64,000 nucleotides of DNA from Opisthocomus hoazin (taxonomy: Eukaryota; Chordata; Aves; Opisthocomiformes; Opisthocomidae). Made by a program: the position numbers and the translations under genes. A model generated the notes under the pieces. That model was not told the DNA's origin. It did no database searches and worked only from the letters and a program-made list of their open reading frames with translations. This document shows positions 26,701 to 36,715 of this stretch, piece by piece (position 1 is the stretch's first letter; every line of letters starts with the position of its first letter). The stretch lies in the NCBI RefSeq assembly GCF_030867145.1, contig NC_134414.1:17006518-17070517 (forward strand). Direction: 5' to 3'.

Positions 26701-28437
26701 TTACCAAAACTGTGTAATATACCTACAGTATCAACACACTTGATGTGCAGAATTTTTAATAAATTGCAGAAACAGTCCCATCCCTTTCTGCAATCTGGGT
26801 AGCACCTGGAAGAAAAGTTTCACAAGTGGAGCAATACTTGATGTAGCTCTATACAGATGTTACCCAGAAATCTCCGAGATATTGGCATTTGTCACTGAAA
26901 GATAGAGACTTTCAAATAGTGGACTCTGGCAAGGTTACAATTGGAGATCTTGCTATCACACAAATAGGTTTGCACTGTAGTCTCAAAAGGCTTTTTTTTT
27001 TTTCCTGAAGTGTTCATCATCTCTTCCTTTCACACACAAAAAGCATTGGGTTTAAAAAGGATGATAGAAAGCCAAAAAAAGAGTATGACAATTTAACAGA
27101 AGCCTTGGAAAAAAGTCACAGGATAATTTAATAGTTGTTTTCTTTAAAAGACTATGTAGAAAATGCCTGTTTCTTTATTTATATTTTAAACACTGAATGA
27201 GCTTTTCTTCTGTCTTGAAAAGCTCTGTCTGAGAACTTCCAAGGTTGAAATACTTCAAGGGGAAAAAGAATTAAGCTAATATTAAACCTCAAAACTTCAG
27301 CATCTATCAAGGATACCCTGTCTGGATGATAAAACAAAGGTCCACAAAATGATATCTTGCTGAGCAGTTAAGTTCAAATCAGTCAATCCTAAAAATAACC
27401 AGATGAAAACTTCTGTACAATTTTTCATGACAACTTCACTGAAAACCTTTGTGAACTTTGTCAATATTACCTAATGGGAAAAAAAAAAAAAGTTAAATCC
27501 TCCAAAATTTTGGCATGTAAACCATCTTAACAGGCAGGGACCACAAAAGCAAGTTATAAAAAAAAAGATACTAGAACAAGATAGATGTTTTCCCTACATC
27601 TTCAGTCACTACAGACAACGGAAGGATAGAGAACTGCAGACAAGTGAGGAGGGAATAAGGAGAACAAACACTGTCCTTTAATCCAAGCATGATCTGTAAC
27701 ATGGGAGGCACATGCAGCCAGCCTGCTTCAGAACAGAGAAGGCCTCGAATATGGGGTTTCCACATCCTAACTTCACACCTGAAGCACCTAGATGCCTGTA
27801 AAGTTAAAGAAAGCTTGTCTTTTTCAAATGGCCTGTAGTCTCTCCACATTTTAATTCTCCAAGTCCGCAAATATTACAAAAGGATGGTGGTTGGTTTTGA
27901 GAGTGAGGATGGGTTTGTTTGGGTTTTTTAATTTCATTTTTAGAACATTGAGCAAAGCCAATTCTCTGGAAAGAATGTGAATAAAGGAACTCCTGAAAGC
28001 CCCAAGCAGCCATTGGAAACAATTCATGTAAGTGTGGGGAAAAAATTAAGCACATCTGTTTAGCCTCATTCCTAAAGTAATCACTATGGGTAGAAATCAG
28101 ATACAGACAAGCTACTTTAGCTGCTGACAGCTTTCTGAAAAGAATATAGCAGTAGCAGTAGTTTAGGTAGTACTGCTCCATACTGCTCCCCTTAGACACG
28201 ACTGGTTTGCGCTGGGTTGCAAACGGAGCTTTTGTCCTGGCTGTGACACAGCTTCGGGTGGTAGGGAACAGCAGAGAGCTACAGAAAGCAGAAGTGGGCT
28301 GAGGAGTGGGATAGGGTAGAGACAGAGCTGAGTGTGTGATAGTGATCGTTAAATAAATGAAAACCAAATAGCTTGCTATAATTTCACCACTGTCTGAAAA
28401 GAGAAGTGGAAAGGGACAGAGTGGGAGGCAGGCAAGA
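20706..28437. other. Unique AT-rich non-coding DNA
   Basis: Almost 8 kb without a recognisable gene. It holds simple sequence (AT/AC repeats near 24452-24528, a 15-base A run near 25621, T runs near 25800 and 26993) and two open frames longer than typical: 21016-21372 on plus (118 codons) and 27804-28367 on minus (187 codons). I do not recognise either, and neither has clear splice context. Confidence 0.55.
24452..24528. repeat. Imperfect TA/CA/TG microsatellite
   Basis: Alternating purine-pyrimidine tract: ATGTGTGTATACATATATAT, then ACACATACACATATACATTT, and further TATAGTATATATACATAC blocks. Simple repeat with no coding meaning. Confidence 0.85.
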
Positions 28438-28603
28438 AGGAGGGGAGGAGGGAAGGGAGGAAGGGAGGAAGGGAGGAAGGGAGGAAGGAAGGAAGGAAGG
28501 AAGGAAGGAAGGAAGGAAGGAAGGAAGGAAGGAAGGAAGGAAGGAAGGAAGGAAGGAAGGAAGGAAGGAAGGAAGGAAGGAAGGAAGGAAGGAAGGAAGG
28601 AAG
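28438..28603. repeat. (GGAA)n / (TTCC)n polypurine microsatellite
   Basis: Begins as GGGAGGAA/GGGAAGG-type units (28438-28480) and becomes a pure (AAGG)n run to 28603, about 30 perfect units. The plus strand is all purine. The K/G/R/E and P/S/F/L open frames over it on both strands are artefacts of the repeat. GGAA arrays can bind ETS-family factors, but nothing here shows that it does. Confidence 0.97.
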
Positions 28604-31600
28604 TCTTCTCTTTGTCTTTCCTGGGGCCATTGTGGAGTTTCCTCTGCAGCCAACGCTGCGGGAATATAGCATTTACTCCACCAGATCAAGGATCAGTCCT
28701 ACATCTTATGTTAAAAAGGGACCAATTCTAAATGCTTTGTAGGAAGGGAATAGGGATTATATCTCCAAAAGTCTCATTTTATCTCTGCATATCTCTGTGG
28801 AAACACTATTTTCATCACCTAAAGCCAACATCTTCCCAGAAAAACAGAGGTTTAAAACTAAGATGGTAATATAAACCGAATTTTTATGCTCTCCCATCAT
28901 GAATGCTGAGATTATAACACTCATTTGAGTCACATTATCAGGCTTTCCCTTTTCAAATGAATGCTGAAAACTTTAAGTACACATACAACTACATGAACTG
29001 TGCCTAGAAAAGAAATCATGTTGCAAAATCTGTACTATGTCTGCTGATAACACTGAATTTACAGAGTACCTCGGTCATGCTGCAAAAGGCACATACATGC
29101 TCTTTGATATCCATTCCTGTGAGCAAGTGAAATGGGCAACAATGTACATGTCTCGTAATTCTTTTCAAATTCACTGTACTTTTCTGACATCCCAGAGATG
29201 GATCTCCCAGCATGGAGAGTTTTCCATGGTGTCTTGGACACAGGCTCAGGCCTGGTACAGTATTTCTTTATTCAGGAAGCATGTGAAAAATCAGTCTAAA
29301 GCTCCATTGCCATTTTTCAGTATATACTGTTCTCAGGAAATATTCTTACATCTTTTAGAGTAGAAGACATGAGTGTTATTAGGTACCTGAAAAGCATGAA
29401 TTCAGAAAGGCAAAATCGGAGAGTTAATCTGAAAATCTATTAATAAAAGCCCCCATCCATTCTCCAAGGGGAAGCGGATGCAAAACCTGCTGGGCAATTT
29501 GATAGCTAGAGGAATCTTGCTAAACCTCTTTCTCTGCTAGGTTCTTGATGATGGTTTTCCAAGTGAAGGATGCTCAGAGAAGCTCATTGACATTAGTACA
29601 ATACCTGATATCTTTAGAACAAAGGTGCTATGTCAGCATAAAGTACCATTAACAGCGTTTTATACTCTTTAGCTTCAATGATGGAGCTGTTCTTTTCAGA
29701 GCAGAGGGTCCTTTACACAAATATAACCTTTGAGATATTCTTCGCAGATGTCCTTTGGATATGCAGCATGCAGCACGTGTTTAGAACAGCCATGCCTGTA
29801 TTCATAAGCATACACCCTTAAGACCACACATTTCACGTTCCACTGATGTTTGCAATAATGTACCGCAGTCAGTGCAGGTGACATCATGGCCTTGACAAGA
29901 GCTCGTAGGGACAGGATGTTTCTATCTGATAATGATGTTCAGCTGCAGAAAAAAATGCCATGACAAAGCTGAAGGGCTATTTTCCAAGCGTCTCCTAAGG
30001 CTAGCTTCCATGTAAAGCTGGGAAAGAGAGCAGACGTCCAGATTCTAAAATTTTAAATAGTTGTTTTTTGACTGCTCAGTTCAGCTTTATCCAGGCGCTT
30101 CTTTACGACCATTATAAGTCTGGAGGAGAAGCATAGCGAAAAAGGACGGAAATCTTGATCATTTTCTGCAGGAACTTCATACTTTAAATAGGATTGTCCC
30201 ATCAGGAAATGTGAGGGTTTTTTCCCATTTTTTTGTGCCATGGTTTCATTTTGCCAGAAAAATTAAAATGCCGTGACTGTCTTCAATTCTCTGAATTCTC
30301 TGTTTTGGATCATTGCATCAAGTTTCTCTTTCCCTTTTCTCTTGTTCATAATGCATCTGGTTTGTCTCTAATTTATTATAAGTTAGAACCCCATGTTCTC
30401 CACTAACCAGAGACTGTAAGGGAGCTGACACTATTTAATACCTTATTTTCAATTCAGATTTAAAAAATGAATCATATATTACTGATTATGTTTGGCTGGT
30501 TGAAAACCAATCACTGAGAATAGTCCTAGACCAATGCTTTGTGAAACCATGACTGTCTGTGAACCTTTTGTACCTGATCGCCCCTCAAACTAGTAGACCC
30601 ACAGTTTCCTGGTTTGGCTCTTGGATTTATCAATCTACCTCCATCAATCTCCTTTATATTCATACATGTTCTGAGACATTTTGTGTGTATGTAATTTTGT
30701 CTTTTTAACAAGACAAATGAAAGCATATCTTAATTAAAGTCACTGCCCTTACTCACTTGGCACATAGAGATGTTAAAATCTGTCATGTTCTGCTAATGCT
30801 GGGGTAATAAAAAACAATTCACACTATGCTATCAAATAAAATAGGATTAGGTAAGGGATTTTCCATCTTCTGCAAGATTCTGAAATTTCAAAATCTTGAG
30901 TAGTATGCAGTGGGATGACCTACAGATTTCACAAATTTTTCACATGAAAAATTAAATCTTCCAGAATAAATTTTCCAATTCCAGAATTGGGCTTTCCTAT
31001 GTATTATACGTATACGTATGTATATGCATAAGCATATATTCAGGTATGGATTCTAAAGAACTGCTGAAGTGAAAGAGAATAATGCTGGAGCAACTGTTTC
31101 TTCCCATTTCTCTCCAGTCTGTAAGTTTTATTTGCTTGCTTTTTGTGCCAATGTTGAAATCCATCAGACTGAAACCAGACAAAAAAAAAAAACCAAACAA
31201 CTAAACAAACAAAAAAACCCCCCAAAATCATATAAAGGTAAAAAGGGCTGCACTGTAAATCAAGAAGCTTTGTTTCAAATTTGAGAGAGAAAACTAAATG
31301 AACCAATATATACTTTTAGTTCTTGAAGCTTTTTGAACAAAACAGGCTATGCTGTAAAGAGTTGATTTAGAGTATAAATCTTTCTGAAAATGGCTTAGAT
31401 TGCAGGTGAAACAATTTTCTAACAACTCATATTTTGAGGGCAAACTAAAGTGACCTCTGGAGTCTTAGTCAGCACCAAGCCATTTGCCACAGCAAGGACA
31501 AGCCAGCACCTGCAGTCCTCTGCTCTTGTAAAATGCCTCCAGAACTGCCAGTGCTCCCTTTGGCCACTTCTAAACTGACCTGCAGGTGCAGGCTGAAGTG

Positions 31601-31987
31601 TCTTCTTGTATCCAAAACACAGAGACACAAGATACCATCAGCACCCATCTGACCTACATGCCTGAATTTTCCTTTCTATGAAAATCACATTATGAGAGGA
31701 AAGGAGAAGAGGGCAACTACTGACATAGCAGGACAAGGCAGAATGCTCAGAAGCACTCCTGGACCCGCAGCTTGTTATATACTCTTTCTGTACTCCTGGA
31801 AATAACCATCACAAATTTATAACTGGTGTCATAAATACAAAGAGTGAATGCACACAAAAGTTTTTGCTCATATCTCTCAACTTTGGTCCAAATGTTCATA
31901 CTCAGTTGCAGTATCAAGACTTTAATTTAGTATGACTCAAACAAGGAAAATGAAAAAAAAAGGCAAGTAAAACAAACAAAACAAACC
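28604..31987. other. Unique non-coding DNA
   Basis: No gene or repeat family recognised. Open frames are short, and there is a mixed A/C run near 31180-31225. May be intronic or intergenic. Confidence 0.55.
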
Positions 31988-32195
31988 AAACCTATTTTCC
32001 TGTGAAGGTGGTCAAACAATAGAACAGGTTCCCCGAGATGTTGTGAAGCCTTCATCCCTGGACATTTTCAAAACCCAACTGGACACCACCCTGGGCAACC
32101 TGCACTAAATGACCTTGCTTGGAGCAGGGGATTGGACTAGATCCACTCCAGAGATGCCCTCCAGCCTCAACCCATTAATCTGTGATTCTGTAAAT
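31988..32195 (+). mobile_element. CR1 LINE 3' end, 5'-truncated, diverged
   Basis: Starts with sequence parallel to FFTVKVVKHWNRLPE (here the Trp codon is TAG), then the CR1 3' non-coding part with GGGGATTGGACTAGATCCAC and a segment near AGATGCCCTCCAGCCTCAAC, ending CTGTGATTCTGTAAATATTC. The single tail unit and substitutions suggest an older subfamily than the copies at 10-13 kb. Confidence 0.88.
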
Positions 32196-35100
32196 ATTCT
32201 GTCTTTGTTTACTGATCAGAATGAAAACCACCTTTTTGAGATCCTCAGTGACTCAAAGCTATGTATGCAGAATAATTTCTGGGTCTGCCTCCATTAGCTG
32301 AAACAGACGCTTCAGGTATTTGGGATCTTGTAAGACTGGGCCTTTCGATCTTCATTTTGCAATTGTGCTTCTTAAAATAAATGCAGGAGATAGAGTAATT
32401 TTCTTTCTTTATTTTCTTTGCTGATAATAGTAACTTCTTAAAACGAAGCCCTTCTGACAAACCTGAATGGAAAATAAAAATTTTGTGCCCAAGGGTCTAT
32501 TATCAGAAATTCAAACACATGTTTTTGTAATACAACAGGATAATTTGAGAACACATAATGATTTTCCTTGGCCAAGATGGGAGAAAAAAGCAAAACGTTC
32601 TGACAGACTGTTGATTAAAGGATTCATGTTTTCAGCTAGCTTTGGTACCTATGACTGTCTTTGTCCTCCACTGAAAGAAGGGGGTCACATAAAAGAATGC
32701 AGTTGAATGAAAAACTGAAGTGTTATGTGTCTCTGGTTGTTAATTGGACCACTGACAACTAACTCCACCTACTTGATTTGGGTTAACATAGTGGTCTTTG
32801 TGTTCTATTTAATTGTGTGTTTATTTGGTTTTTTGTACTCTGTTATTCTCATACTCACTGGGAGAGTGAGCAATCCTGCTCCCACAGACCCCTCCTGAAG
32901 AATATTGCGGATTTTTTACCAAAAATTTAATAAAGGCAAACTGGAGCAAACAGAATGTGCCAAATGTACACATCCTTGTACAACCTATTCCCGAGGAAGA
33001 ATGATACCAACATTTGATAATCTAGCTCATTTTTAAAATGCATATTCCAAGTTTTTTCATATGGACAAGCAACTGTTGGAAAGACATCGGGCTCACATCC
33101 AAGTACCTACAGATCTGTCATGCATTCTATCTCTCCAGTTGTTTTCCTCATATCGTTTTAAAGTAGCACTTGCTTTCACTACATTTCAGATAACTCACTG
33201 TAAGTTTTATCTCTTTTATTTGGAACAGTGAAGGACTTGTCACCCTTTCAGTTTTCCATATAATTCCCTTACAGCTGCATTGAGTGCCTTAATCTGAGAA
33301 GATGTAGAACAATCCTAGTAATAACTATATGGTTCATCTACCCAATAGGTACAATAGAGATGCCAGTGATCTCCAACCCCTTTCATACCTTTGATCATTG
33401 AGCAAATGGTAAGACCTGTTGCTCTTTACCCCTATAATGCTGAATACCTTATTGCTACATGAATGAAACTTTAAGTAATTTTTTGTTCTTTAGTAAGCCA
33501 GAGCCCTTTCCTGGAAGTGCTATAGAAATTCTTTGCAAATGAAGTCAGGGAAAATGAGGAAAACTGTCTAAACCTAGGTTTTCCAGAACCTTTTACTTGT
33601 AAACAGTGGGACAAACTACTTGGCAACAGCTACAGGTGCTGAAATCAGCAGTTTTTCAGACAAACCACGTTAAACAGTTCTGTAATGATTTAAGGGCTTT
33701 AGATGAGTAGCAAGATGAGTCCCAGCTGACACATGGAATTACAGCTTGTCCAGAGACCTAATTAAAACGTTTTGGATGTGTTGAGCCTGAAAAACAGTCT
33801 TCTTCAAAGGGGACAATTTTGGTGTTGAAGGAATGGAAGATTTGCTTTAATTGGTGGGAAACACAGAAGAAAGGACAGGACTGATCCCAGAAGCTTTCCT
33901 CAACCTCGCCAACCTACTAACTGAAATCAAGAAACAGATAGCTAAATTACCCCTGCCCCCTCCAACCCAGTAACAGATACTTTCCTTTCAGGGTTTCAGA
34001 AGAAATGAGGACATCCAAGAAGTACCGTTCTCAGGAGATGTGGGCACCCAAGAGGTACCATTTCCAGAGGTTTAAGGTTAGAGATCAAAGTCTCATGTTA
34101 TGAGTGTCTCACAGTGGTAATAGATATATCCGTGCTTTCTTGTGACTACCAACTTTGTAAGCAGCTCCTTTCACCTCAGAAAAAAGTAGTAGACAGTGTC
34201 CATAATCCCTCTGTAAAGTTACTGGAGAAAGACGGAGTTATCCAGAGCGTTTTGTCATTTTTTGGAATTTCTCGCTTTCTCTCCTTTATGTAGAGAGCCA
34301 AGGAGATATAAGATCTAACTGAATCTTATATTTCAGTTAGAAATATAACTAACTGAAATTAGGGGTTTTTTTCTAAAATTTGGAGAATTTATTGGAATAG
34401 ATCCCTCTTTACATGTGTATTTACTCTGCAGGCAATCAAAGACCAGCTAAAACAGGTAGACCAGTAGAGACTATATAGAGTGGAGTCCTGAAGGAAGGAA
34501 GAAAATCTTTAGCAAGAGCAGGTCATTGCTGACAGCAGAACAGTCTGTCATACCCACAACATAGTATTCTTCCTATGACAGAATGATTTGAACCAAAATA
34601 TTATGGGTAATGATGGGTAAACCTCTCCATGTGGCAGCTACCCAGCAAACGGTATTTTCAAGGGTCTGGAGACTGCAACCTTACCAAACATAAAGAAGTA
34701 CAAAAATATAGAAAAAGCATTCACAGTAATTTCAAAGGGATAAGTAAATCCCCATGATGGCTTTGCTTGCCAATTGATACCTTGCATGGTTTTGCAGAGA
34801 TCTGCCAGTACACGTTGCCTCATGTCTGTATATTAGATTAACATAAGAGTTAATCATCGCATCCCCTACTTAAAGCCATAGAACTGTGTTTGTGATTGCA
34901 CACTTATTAACATGGTTACAAATCATATTATTGCAGTATATTATGATTCTGAGTGAGAAACAAGTAGCAAAAGATAGGATATTTTTAAAGCAAGAGAACA
35001 GAGTCTTTAAAGATAAGGGGCAAGGGAGAAGATGCATGTAGCAGAGCAGACAGCGTGTAACCAGAATTGTCAGCTCTCTTCCACAAGTGTCACTGATTCA

Positions 35101-35288
35101 TTTTCCTTGTACAGTTCTCTGGAATTTACCTGTTTGTTTTGTTCTTAACCTCTCAAAAGGCTGAGATTCCTACCGATTCTTTGGTTTTGCGTCTTTTTCA
35201 CTGATCTGCAGGTGGAGGGGCTTGTTCTGACGGAAAGAATCAGCTCATGCAGAACTGTTTGTTGGATGTTGTTTGTATGGGATTCCTT
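32196..35288. other. Mostly unique DNA with small repeats
   Basis: No gene identified. It contains an 11-codon-period near-duplication at 34011-34069 that follows a good acceptor-like tract ending at 33991, and an inverted-repeat cluster at 34314-34357. A short minus open frame at 34638-34823 contains a hydrophobic stretch and a donor-like GGTAAGG near its end, but I have no other support for an exon there. Confidence 0.5.
34314..34357. repeat. Alternating inverted repeat (TCTAACTGAA / TTCAGTTAGA / CTAACTGAA)
   Basis: TCTAACTGAA at 34314-34323 is the exact reverse complement of TTCAGTTAGA at 34332-34341 (8-base loop). The middle copy also pairs over 9 bases with CTAACTGAA at 34349-34357. The middle arm could thus form either of two hairpins. 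Short and AT-rich; function unknown. Confidence 0.8.
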
Positions 35289-35294
35289 TTTATT
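35289..35294 (-). terminator. Possible poly(A) signal AATAAA
   Basis: AATAAA on the minus strand, 28 bases past the stop codon of the open frame at 35322-35702. The hexamer is common by chance in AT-rich DNA, so its value lies only in its place beside that candidate terminal exon. No poly(A) run follows it, which argues against a processed pseudogene. Confidence 0.35.
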
Positions 35295-35321
35295 TTGTGA
35301 ACACTTTTACTCCTGGAAGTA

Positions 35322-35702
35322 CTAATAAACAGGGATGAAAAATGGTCTCCAGTGTAAGTCAGTGGTAAAATTCATGTGGACCTCAGTGAAGTCATACTTT
35401 CCTGTCTTCGGATTGTAGTCTTTCATCCATGCAGCAAGTTTAGTCCGAGTAATCACCCTGTGGGCTTCAAACCTTATCTTTCCATATGTCAGAATCCAGC
35501 CTACTGATGTGAACAGAGGGGTAAGCAATATCCTCTCAGACCTTTTTGGCTGGGTGACTTGAAGAGCCAGAGGCTGTCCATTAACGAGCAGCGACAGTGC
35601 TGTGGGCATTTGACTGAAGCATCCCTGTTTTTGCCTAGGCCAGCTCAGAGCTTTAGAGTCATAAAATCTTATACAGAGGTCCCCATACTCATATTCATCT
35701 AC
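35322..35702 (-). CDS. Candidate 3'-terminal coding exon, gene not recognised
   Basis: An open frame of 127 codons including the stop, bounded upstream by TAA at 35703-35705 and ending in TAG at 35322. It reads like a folded protein rather than random translation. It starts VDEYEYGDLCIRFYDSKALS, contains SLLVNGQPLALQVTQPKRSE, TSVGWILTYGKIRFEAHRV and AAWMKDYNPKTGKYDFTEV, and ends HWRPFFIPVY. It is rich in W/Y/F and alternating polar-hydrophobic residues, as in beta-sheet extracellular domains. No signal peptide or membrane helix is visible. The first Met is at 35609, but the sequence upstream of it is just as protein-like, so an exon joined to upstream exons is more likely than a start there. 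Possible acceptors are the AGs near 35615, 35624 and 35700; none has a strong pyrimidine tract. I do not recognise the family. FRAS1/FREM-type matrix proteins are only a weak guess from general feel. It could also be a relic exon. Confidence 0.4.
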   Translation of the reverse strand, partial: VDEYEYGDLCIRFYDSKALSWPRQKQGCFSQMPTALSLLVNGQPLALQVTQPKRSERILLTPLFTSVGWILTYGKIRFEAHRVITRTKLAAWMKDYNPKTGKYDFTEVHMNFTTDLHWRPFFIPVY

Positions 35703-36589
35703 TTACACACTTGGTCCCACAGAAGTCTCTGACACCATTACTGCCTCATAAACATAAAACTAGAGGGAGAAACAAATTATCAATATATCTAATACGTGAC
35801 AGAATTTGTCAGCAGTTGACATAAAGTCTCAGAGCTGAAATTTAAAAAAACAAACTGTAGAGGTCAATGTACTGAAGATAATGGTCCTGTGTTAGGGGTT
35901 TTTCCTAATCTGGCCTTTTCATGTGTCTTTTCAACTCTGTTGTGACTCCCAGGCTCATGGTGAGATCTTTGTTGAGGCAACTGGATTCTGCAGGTGAACT
36001 ATTCTCAGGGATCTGATTTGGTTTTGTTGTAGTTTTTAATTTATTTTATAAGAGTAGGACCTTACCAAAAAGCATGTGTTTGAAAACTGGTAAATCCAAG
36101 TTGTTCCGTGTGCTGAATTGATAAATAACTTTTAAAAAAACCCCTAACAACAATGTAAAATCTGTTTAAAAAGATGACAAGGTAAGTCTAGAAGGGAGGG
36201 AGGAAGGGAATCAACTCATAGTGCAACACCTGCTTCAGGCTAAAACAGTAAAATTCAATTCATTTTCATTCAGCATCTTTCATACAAAGCCTCTCAAAAC
36301 GTTTTATAGCAAAAGATAAAATGACAAGATAACTTGTTACAGAAGAGGTTATTGCACCTGTCTCATAGACAGCAAAGGAAGGAAGCTGCGTGCAGAAATG
36401 CACTGGGCTAGGGATAAAACAGATGTAAATTCAAAGGAGGGAAAAAGTAATATCCTTGCACAGTATAACTGAAAGAAGAGATGAATAATAACCATATGGA
36501 TTAGAAAGAGGATAAGTATAATGATGGGGTTGAGGATAAGAATGTTTCCTCCTTGTATAAAAACTTGCACCTACTATTTTTATGTAGTA
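35703..36589. other. Unique DNA, faint SINE-like stretch
   Basis: No gene seen. Around 36270-36330 CAAAGCCTCTCAAAACGTTT resembles the CAAAGCGCTTTACA-type segment of old MIR/CORE-like SINE sequence, but it is too decayed to call on its own. Confidence 0.4.
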
Positions 36590-36715
36590 ATTAAATTCCA
36601 TAGCCCTGCAGGACAGGTAAATTCATTTTGCAGATGAAAAAAATCGGGCAAATACGTTAAAAGGACTGTCCTAGGAACAGAGGCAGCTTCCTCCTCACAG
36701 CAGCTGGAGGATGAG
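36590..36715 (-). mobile_element. Old MIR/CORE-SINE-like fragment
   Basis: ATTCATTTTGCAGATGAAAA followed by CGGGCAAATACGTTAA and CTGTCCTAGGAACAGAGGCA follows the antisense of the MIR core (TTTTACAGATGAGGAAACTG, GGCA.., GTCCAAGGTCACA). The order of blocks is right, with many mismatches. Judged by eye from memory of the consensus, without an alignment. Confidence 0.5.

Noticed and set aside
28376..28690. Open frames over the GGAA array on both strands (LPSF and GRKE repeats)
   Set aside because: Pure translation of the microsatellite.
34638..34823. Possible membrane-helix exon on minus with GGTAAGG donor
   Set aside because: No convincing acceptor, no family resemblance, and the hydrophobic stretch is typical of T-rich DNA.
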